This document shows positions 59,638 through 64,000 of a stretch of 64,000 nucleotides of DNA, one piece after another. Both the position numbers and the translations under genes were made by a program. The stretch is from Rhodospirillaceae bacterium bin65. GTDB lineage: Bacteria; Pseudomonadota; Alphaproteobacteria; Bin65. Every line of letters starts with the position of its first letter. Within the stretch, counting starts at the first letter, position 1. The DNA is taken from assembly GCA_002238725.1 (NCBI GenBank), contig MPMX01000021.1:1-64000 (forward strand), given 5' to 3'. The notes beneath the pieces are model-generated. The model ran no database searches, was not told the origin of the DNA, and saw nothing but the letters and a program-made list of their open reading frames with translations.

Positions 59638-61254
59638 ATGACGCGCTGGAGCTTGCGATACCTCATCGCCTTTCTTCTGGTCGCGGCAACGGCCTGCGCG
59701 AGCCGCGGCGATCTTGCTTCAGCGCCTCTCTCCGAAGGCGGCGAAGCGGTGATCGGCGCAGGCTACCGGTTCATCGAAACCCGCTATATCCGCGACATAC
59801 CGGTCCGGGTCGTTGCGTTGTCGGGCCTGAAAGGCATGACGAAGATCGACCCGAAGATGCAGGCGGTTCCGTCGGGCGACAGGATCGCCATCCAGCACGG
59901 CGGCGCGGTCGTGGCGTTCCTGGAGCAGCCGCCGACCGACGACATTCGCGGCTGGGCCGGGGTCACCGTGCGCGCCTTCGAAATCGCTGGAAAGCGGTCG
60001 GTAAAAATCCGCAATGCCCAGCCGGAAGAGGTCTATCGCGCCGTCTTCCGCGCGGCTCTGCTGTCCCTCGACCGCTATTCCCGCTATTCGACCCCTGCCG
60101 AAGCCCGGGAAAACCGCGCCTTGCGCGAGGGGTACGGCGGCATAGGCGTTACCATCCGCGCCGAGAATGGTGTCGCGCGGGTCATTTCGGTAATGCCCGG
60201 CACACCTGGCGACAAGGCCGGACTCAAGGACAATGACATCATTGCGGCAATCGCCGGCGTCCCGCTTCGGGGCAAGAGCCTGAACTATGTCGTGCGGCGC
60301 CTGCGCGGCCCGCGCGGCAGCGAAGTCCGGCTGACGGTCCGGCGCGTTGCGCGAAAACTGCCGCTCACGATCAACGTGACCCGCGCGTTCATCGTGCCGC
60401 AGACCGTCATTGCGCGCCGCGCCGGCGATGCGGTCTATCTCCGGATCGTCCGGTTCGGCAACGACACGGCCCGAAAGACATCGGATACCGTGGCGCGGCT
60501 GCGCACGAAGATCGGCAAGCGCAAGCTGAGCGGCGCAATCCTCGATCTGCGCAACAACCCGGGCGGGCTGCTGGAACAGGCGATCCTGATATCGGACCTG
60601 TTCCTGGACGACGGTGAGATCATGGAATCCCGCGGCCGCCATCCGAAGAGCCGCCGACGCTACGACGCCCGCTATGGCGATGTCTTGCGCGGCAAGCCGA
60701 TCGTCGTGCTGGTAAACAGCCGCACCGCATCGTCTTCGGAAATCCTCGCCGCAGCGTTGCAGGACAATGGCCGCGCGGTCGTCGTGGGCAGCAATTCCTT
60801 CGGCAAGGGCACAGTCCAGAGTGTCGCTTCCCTGCCCAACAGGGGCGAAATAATCCTGACCTGGTCGCGCTTTCACGCGCCATCGGGCTACACGTTGCAG
60901 GGACTGGGCGTAAGGCCGAACATTTGCAGCGGAAGCGACCGGCGGAATGCCGGCGCGGCGGAACGGGCCATCGCCCGGCTGATTGCCGGCGAGACCGCGC
61001 CGGCCGCCGCGTTCCAAACCTGGCGCCGGCAAATCGAACCGAATTCCGAAAGCGTCCGCGTCCTTCGTGCGGCCTGCCCGGCGCGCGCCCTGGGCGGCGA
61101 GCCGGATGTGGAACTGGAAATCGCCCGGCGCCTGCTGTCGACTCCGCGCCTGTACCGGCTGGCCCTGGCGGCCTCGGCGCCGGAACCCGATCGCGCTTCG
61201 ACGGGGCGGGAACGCGCCGAGGACAGCCCTGTCGACGCGACAAACCTGCGGTAG
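59638..61254 (+). CDS. S41 family C-terminal processing peptidase-like protease
   Basis: A 538-residue periplasmic serine protease. The N-terminus has a signal segment (RYLIAFLLVAATACA) with a possible lipobox cysteine. A PDZ domain (GYGGIGVTIRAENGVARVISVMPGTPGDKAGLKDNDIIAAIAGVPLRG) and the S41 catalytic domain follow. The nucleophile is the serine in NSRTASSSEILAAALQD and the general base lysine in SNSFGKGTVQS. The substrate probably is an envelope protein. The start at 59638 is chosen because it opens directly into the signal; an earlier ATG at 59584 adds 18 residues. It lies in the conserved position between rnr and rpmG. Confidence 0.87.
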   Translation: MTRWSLRYLIAFLLVAATACASRGDLASAPLSEGGEAVIGAGYRFIETRYIRDIPVRVVALSGLKGMTKIDPKMQAVPSGDRIAIQHGGAVVAFLEQPPTDDIRGWAGVTVRAFEIAGKRSVKIRNAQPEEVYRAVFRAALLSLDRYSRYSTPAEARENRALREGYGGIGVTIRAENGVARVISVMPGTPGDKAGLKDNDIIAAIAGVPLRGKSLNYVVRRLRGPRGSEVRLTVRRVARKLPLTINVTRAFIVPQTVIARRAGDAVYLRIVRFGNDTARKTSDTVARLRTKIGKRKLSGAILDLRNNPGGLLEQAILISDLFLDDGEIMESRGRHPKSRRRYDARYGDVLRGKPIVVLVNSRTASSSEILAAALQDNGRAVVVGSNSFGKGTVQSVASLPNRGEIILTWSRFHAPSGYTLQGLGVRPNICSGSDRRNAGAAERAIARLIAGETAPAAAFQTWRRQIEPNSESVRVLRAACPARALGGEPDVELEIARRLLSTPRLYRLALAASAPEPDRASTGRERAEDSPVDATNLR

Positions 61255-61273
61255 GCCCGCTCCCGGCATCCGG

Positions 61274-61301
61274 TTGACAGGCGCAGGGGGGTCCCTATGT
61301 T
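61274..61301 (+). promoter_or_regulatory. Promoter of rpmG
   Basis: TTGACA (61274-61279) and TATGTT (61296-61301) are separated by 16 bases, about 66 bases upstream of the rpmG start. The region lies in the 3' flank of the protease gene, giving rpmG its own expression. Confidence 0.65.
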
Positions 61302-61367
61302 CTGCGCCCTGACACTACCCTCCTCGAACCCGGCGCCCGAACGGCTGACGGGCGGAGTATTCGAACC

Positions 61368-61538
61368 ATGCCCAAGCGCCCCAACACGCAGCAGATCAAG
61401 CTCGTCAGCACGGCCGACACCGGCTACTTCTACGTTACGTTCAAGAACCCCAAGAACACGACGGAGAAGCTGGAAAAGAAGAAATACGACCCGGTGGCGC
61501 GCAAGCATGTGCTGTTCAAGGAAACCAGGATCAAATAA
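61368..61538 (+). CDS. rpmG: Ribosomal protein bL33
   Basis: A 56-residue basic protein of the large ribosomal subunit. The pattern [41 protein letters not shown] and [14 protein letters not shown] is bL33. The zinc-binding cysteines are absent, so it is the zinc-independent form. It has its own promoter and is followed by two hairpins, the second an intrinsic terminator. Confidence 0.96.
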   Translation: MPKRPNTQQIKLVSTADTGYFYVTFKNPKNTTEKLEKKKYDPVARKHVLFKETRIK

Positions 61539-61544
61539 CGTGGA

Positions 61545-61610
61545 GGCGGACCGCCCGGTCCGCCGGATCGCGAAACGGCAGGAAGCGCCGCCGGTCCCGG
61601 TGGCGCTTTT
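61545..61610 (+). terminator. Hairpin and intrinsic terminator after rpmG
   Basis: A first hairpin GGCGGACC/GGTCCGCC with a GCCC loop lies at 61545-61564 without a T run. A second, GCGCCGCCG/CGGTGGCGC with one G-T pair (61585-61606), is followed by TTTT and is the likely terminator. Confidence 0.75.
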
Positions 61611-61686
61611 GCTTTTCGGGCCGGGGGCCGGCCCGCCGGGAATGTGATAGGCTGCGCGCCGTGTAACGGGTGACGCGACGCCGCCG

Positions 61687-62982
61687 ATGACCGCCTTTTG
61701 CCGCGATTGCGATACCGTGCCCGTCGAGGCTGGTGCGAAGGGCGCTGCCGTTGCCCCCGGCCGGTGCCAGGCTTGCGGCGGCCGGCGCATCGTTTGTCAC
61801 GACGAGCTGTTCGAACTCGCCATCGCCCATATCGATTGCGACGCCTTTTACGCCAGCGTCGAGAAACGCGACGATCCGGCGCTGCGCGACAGGCCGGTGA
61901 TTGTCGGCGGCGGACGGCGGGGTGTGGTCTCCGCCGCCTGCTATGTCGCCCGTATCCACGGGATCCATTCTGCGATGCCGATGTTCAAGGCGCTCAAGGC
62001 CTGCCCCGAAGCCGTGGTAATCCGGCCCGACATGGCGAAATACCAAGGGGTCGGCAGGGAAATCCGCCGCATGATGGAGGATCTCACCCCGGCAGTCGAA
62101 CCGGTTTCCATCGACGAGGCCTTTCTCGACCTGTCCGGAACGGCACGGCTGCACGGCGCGCCGCCGGCAGTGGTGCTGGCCGGGCTGGTCCGGCGCATCG
62201 AGCGGGAGGCCGGCGTGACCGCTTCGGTGGGATTGAGCTACAACAAGTTCCTCGCCAAGGTCGCTTCCGACCTCGACAAGCCGCGCGGCTTTTCGGTCAT
62301 CGGCCGGGCCGAGGCGAAGGGATTTCTGGCTGCGCAGCCGGTCGGCATCGTCTGGGGCGTCGGCAAGGCAATGCGCCGAAAGCTGGCGCGCGACGGCATC
62401 CGAACGGTCGGGCAGCTTCAGGCGATGGAGGAACGGGATCTCCTGTCCCGTTACGGCAGCCTGGGCAGCCGCCTCTACAATTTCTCGCGCGGCGAGGACA
62501 GCCGCCGGATCGATCGCGGCGGCAAAGCGAAAAGCGTTTCATCGGAGACCACCTTCAACGAAGATCTGTCCGACGCGGCGGCCCTCGAGGCCCGGCTTTG
62601 GCCGCTGTGCGAAACGGTTTCGCGCCGCATGAAAGCCGCCGGCCTCGCCGGCCGCACCCTGACCCTGAAACTGAAGACCGCCGGGTTCCGGACACGGACC
62701 CGCCGCCGTCAGACCGGCGCACCGACCCAGCTTGCCGAAGACATGTACCGGGCCGCCCTCCCCATGCTCGACGGCGAATGCGACGGCACTGCCTTCCGGC
62801 TGATCGGTATCGGCCTGAGCGACCTGTCGCCCGCCGAAGACGCCGCGGCAGACCTGCTCGACGCCGACGCCCGCAAACGCGCCGCGGCCGAACACGCCAT
62901 CGATGCCGTGCGGGACAAACTCGGCGGCGACGCTATCGCGAAAGGCAGGAGTCTGCGCGCACCCGGCCGGCAGCGCGATTGA
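61687..62982 (+). CDS. dinB: DNA polymerase IV (Y family) with N-terminal CxxC pairs
   Basis: Translesion polymerase of 431 residues. The catalytic acidic residues are in [14 protein letters not shown] and [13 protein letters not shown], and [20 protein letters not shown] and the little-finger domain are typical. Before them is an N-terminal segment with two CxxC pairs (C5, C8, C27, C30) that could bind zinc; this extension is seen in many alphaproteobacterial DinB proteins. No LexA box was recognised nearby. The C-terminus converges with the eipB homologue 10 bp away. Confidence 0.92.
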   Translation: MTAFCRDCDTVPVEAGAKGAAVAPGRCQACGGRRIVCHDELFELAIAHIDCDAFYASVEKRDDPALRDRPVIVGGGRRGVVSAACYVARIHGIHSAMPMFKALKACPEAVVIRPDMAKYQGVGREIRRMMEDLTPAVEPVSIDEAFLDLSGTARLHGAPPAVVLAGLVRRIEREAGVTASVGLSYNKFLAKVASDLDKPRGFSVIGRAEAKGFLAAQPVGIVWGVGKAMRRKLARDGIRTVGQLQAMEERDLLSRYGSLGSRLYNFSRGEDSRRIDRGGKAKSVSSETTFNEDLSDAAALEARLWPLCETVSRRMKAAGLAGRTLTLKLKTAGFRTRTRRRQTGAPTQLAEDMYRAALPMLDGECDGTAFRLIGIGLSDLSPAEDAAADLLDADARKRAAAEHAIDAVRDKLGGDAIAKGRSLRAPGRQRD

Positions 62983-62992
62983 CCTGCGCGCC

Positions 62993-63829
62993 TCAGCACT
63001 CCGGCCGCGCGAGCGGCTCGATCGCCTTGAGGGTGCCGGTCAGGGAAAAGGCGCCGTAATCGAGCACCATGTCGCGCGCAACGCCGCTGTCGGTGAAATG
63101 CGCACGGAATGTGTAGGTCGGGCGGCGGTCCGCCGCTTCCGGCGCAAAATAGGAGACCCGCATCAGCCAGCCGGGCCGACGCAGTATGGGCCTCGGCTCC
63201 GCGACGCCCGGCGAAGGCCTGCTGCCCAATATCACGACGTTGATGCCGCTGTGCCGGCCGCCTTCTTCCGATCCGTCGAACACCGTCGACCAGATCGACC
63301 GGCGGCCCCGTTCGGCGGCGCGGACGATTTCGAGAAAATGTCGGGTCGGGAAGACGGTGCCGGCCGGCAAGGCGATCCGGGCCGGTTCCGGTTCGCGGAT
63401 TTCGACGACGCCCGGCGCCCCTGCCCGGCCGAGTGTGGCGACGCCCGAGAGCCGTTCCGTGACGGTGCCGTCGGAAGACGTCACAACCGAGAATGACAGG
63501 CGCCGGCCGTTCCGCGCCTCGACCAGGATGGAGTTGGTTTCGGTTTCCTCCGCCTCCCGGTCGTTGCGCGTAATGCGGAGCTTGAACCGCTGGCGTATCC
63601 GCCAGGCCGTGCAGGTCTCGTGGAATTCATAGAAAATGGCGCCCTCGGCGTGGGCGAGATTGGCGGCGGAGCGCACCCGGTCGACCGCCAGGGCATAGAT
63701 CGCCTTGTGCGGGGACTGGCGGCCGGCCAGTTCCTCCAGACCCTCGGCGACCGCTCCACTTGCCAACGGTAGCGACCAGAGCGCTGCGAGGCAGGCCGCT
63801 ACGGCTCTAATCGAGGAAAACTGCTGCAT
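62993..63829 (-). CDS. eipB: EipB family periplasmic protein (DUF1849)
   Basis: A 278-residue periplasmic protein. A signal peptide (VAACLAALWSLPLASGAVAEG) precedes SPHKAIYALAVDRVRSAANLAHAEGAIFYEFHETCTAWRI, typical of DUF1849. EipB of Brucella is known as an envelope-integrity protein with a beta-spiral fold. Two cysteines, in HETCTAW and at the very C-terminus (RPEC), match the conserved disulfide pair. The start at 63829 opens directly into the signal; an earlier ATG at 63943 adds a non-conserved 38-residue stretch. Confidence 0.87.
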   Translation of the reverse strand: MQQFSSIRAVAACLAALWSLPLASGAVAEGLEELAGRQSPHKAIYALAVDRVRSAANLAHAEGAIFYEFHETCTAWRIRQRFKLRITRNDREAEETETNSILVEARNGRRLSFSVVTSSDGTVTERLSGVATLGRAGAPGVVEIREPEPARIALPAGTVFPTRHFLEIVRAAERGRRSIWSTVFDGSEEGGRHSGINVVILGSRPSPGVAEPRPILRRPGWLMRVSYFAPEAADRRPTYTFRAHFTDSGVARDMVLDYGAFSLTGTLKAIEPLARPEC

Positions 63830-63958
63830 CGTTCGCCCGTTGGGAATTCCGGCAATCCGGCGGCAACCCGGGCCGGGGCCGGAACCCACCCGTGCAGGAT
63901 AAGCCGTGCAGCAATCGGGGCAAAGCCCGATATCGTCGGGCAATTCGGCGAGTACGCC

Positions 63959-64000
63959 CTATTGTGCTTTCGCTTTGGGCGGCATCTGCAGCCGGAGATG
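63959..64000 (-). CDS. Possible 3' end of a minus-strand gene cut by the window edge
   Basis: Reading the minus strand from the window edge gives 13 codons ending in TAG (63959-63961), with the basic end LQMPPKAKAQ. This would be the C-terminus of a gene lying beyond the window and upstream of eipB. The evidence is short and the function is not inferable. Confidence 0.3.
   Translation of the reverse strand, partial: HLRLQMPPKAKAQ

Overview
The window is about two-thirds G+C, densely coded, and looks like an alphaproteobacterial chromosome, probably from the Rhodospirillales in the broad sense. The evidence is gene order and family content. aroK-aroB lies beside a CorC/HlyC-type gene and divergent from a xerD locus. 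The block pyrB-pyrC-plsY-dprA-topA-rnr-(S41 protease)-rpmG is typical of the class. There is also an EipB (DUF1849) homologue and a stand-alone clpS. No rRNA, tRNA or CRISPR array was recognised.

Layout. 1-1.4 kb: the 3' part of an IS110/IS1111-type element that interrupts a small membrane-protein gene. 1.5-11.1 kb: aldo/keto reductase, DUF2889, CNNM/CBS protein, aroB, aroK, a secreted helical protein, xerD, a malyl-CoA lyase-like enzyme and an AA_synth-family protein. 11.2-12.6 kb: an Sfp-type phosphopantetheinyl transferase and an orphan acyl carrier protein closed by a strong hairpin. 13.1-26.2 kb: a catabolic and transport region. It holds an isochorismatase-like hydrolase, a maleate isomerase-family enzyme with both cysteines, an SDR and a metallo-beta-lactamase-fold hydrolase on the plus strand, then a Phd-VapC module. 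A second maleate isomerase-family protein lacking both cysteines, a flavin monooxygenase and a VanA-like Rieske oxygenase follow on the minus strand. Divergent from these is a promoter-led operon of a polysaccharide-deacetylase-fold hydrolase and a complete Liv-type ABC transporter. The gene content suggests oxidation, opening and uptake of a small aromatic, N-heterocyclic or ureide-like compound; the substrate is unknown.

26.2-48.3 kb: mixed accessory and metabolic genes. These are an SDR, clpS, a DMT exporter, a 22-base C run, ettA, an exported PCMT-like protein, a membrane spermidine-synthase-like protein, a 342-bp MITE, another SDR, DUF1330, a PhyH dioxygenase, rpmJ, an Asp/Glu racemase-like protein, a BCCT carrier, a CLC protein, an orphan solute-binding protein, a GST, a Sel1 protein, a second Rieske oxygenase, and a tandem pair of DMT transporters behind an A+T-rich, palindrome-bearing leader.

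48.3-63.8 kb: the conserved housekeeping block, interrupted twice by toxin-antitoxin modules on the opposite strand. One is a PIN toxin whose antitoxin has an unusual DUF7662-like N-terminal domain. The other is a HicAB pair whose hicA is frameshifted. The block ends with rnr, an S41 protease, rpmG and dinB, and an eipB homologue converges on dinB.

Most promising for novelty: the DUF7662-antitoxin fusion with its TAACTAT operator array, the possible bridge RNA of the truncated IS, the 13-26 kb catabolic region with a cysteine-less maleate-isomerase homologue, and the CLC protein lacking both classical glutamates. Functions were assigned by reading motifs in the translated sequence. No database search was run.
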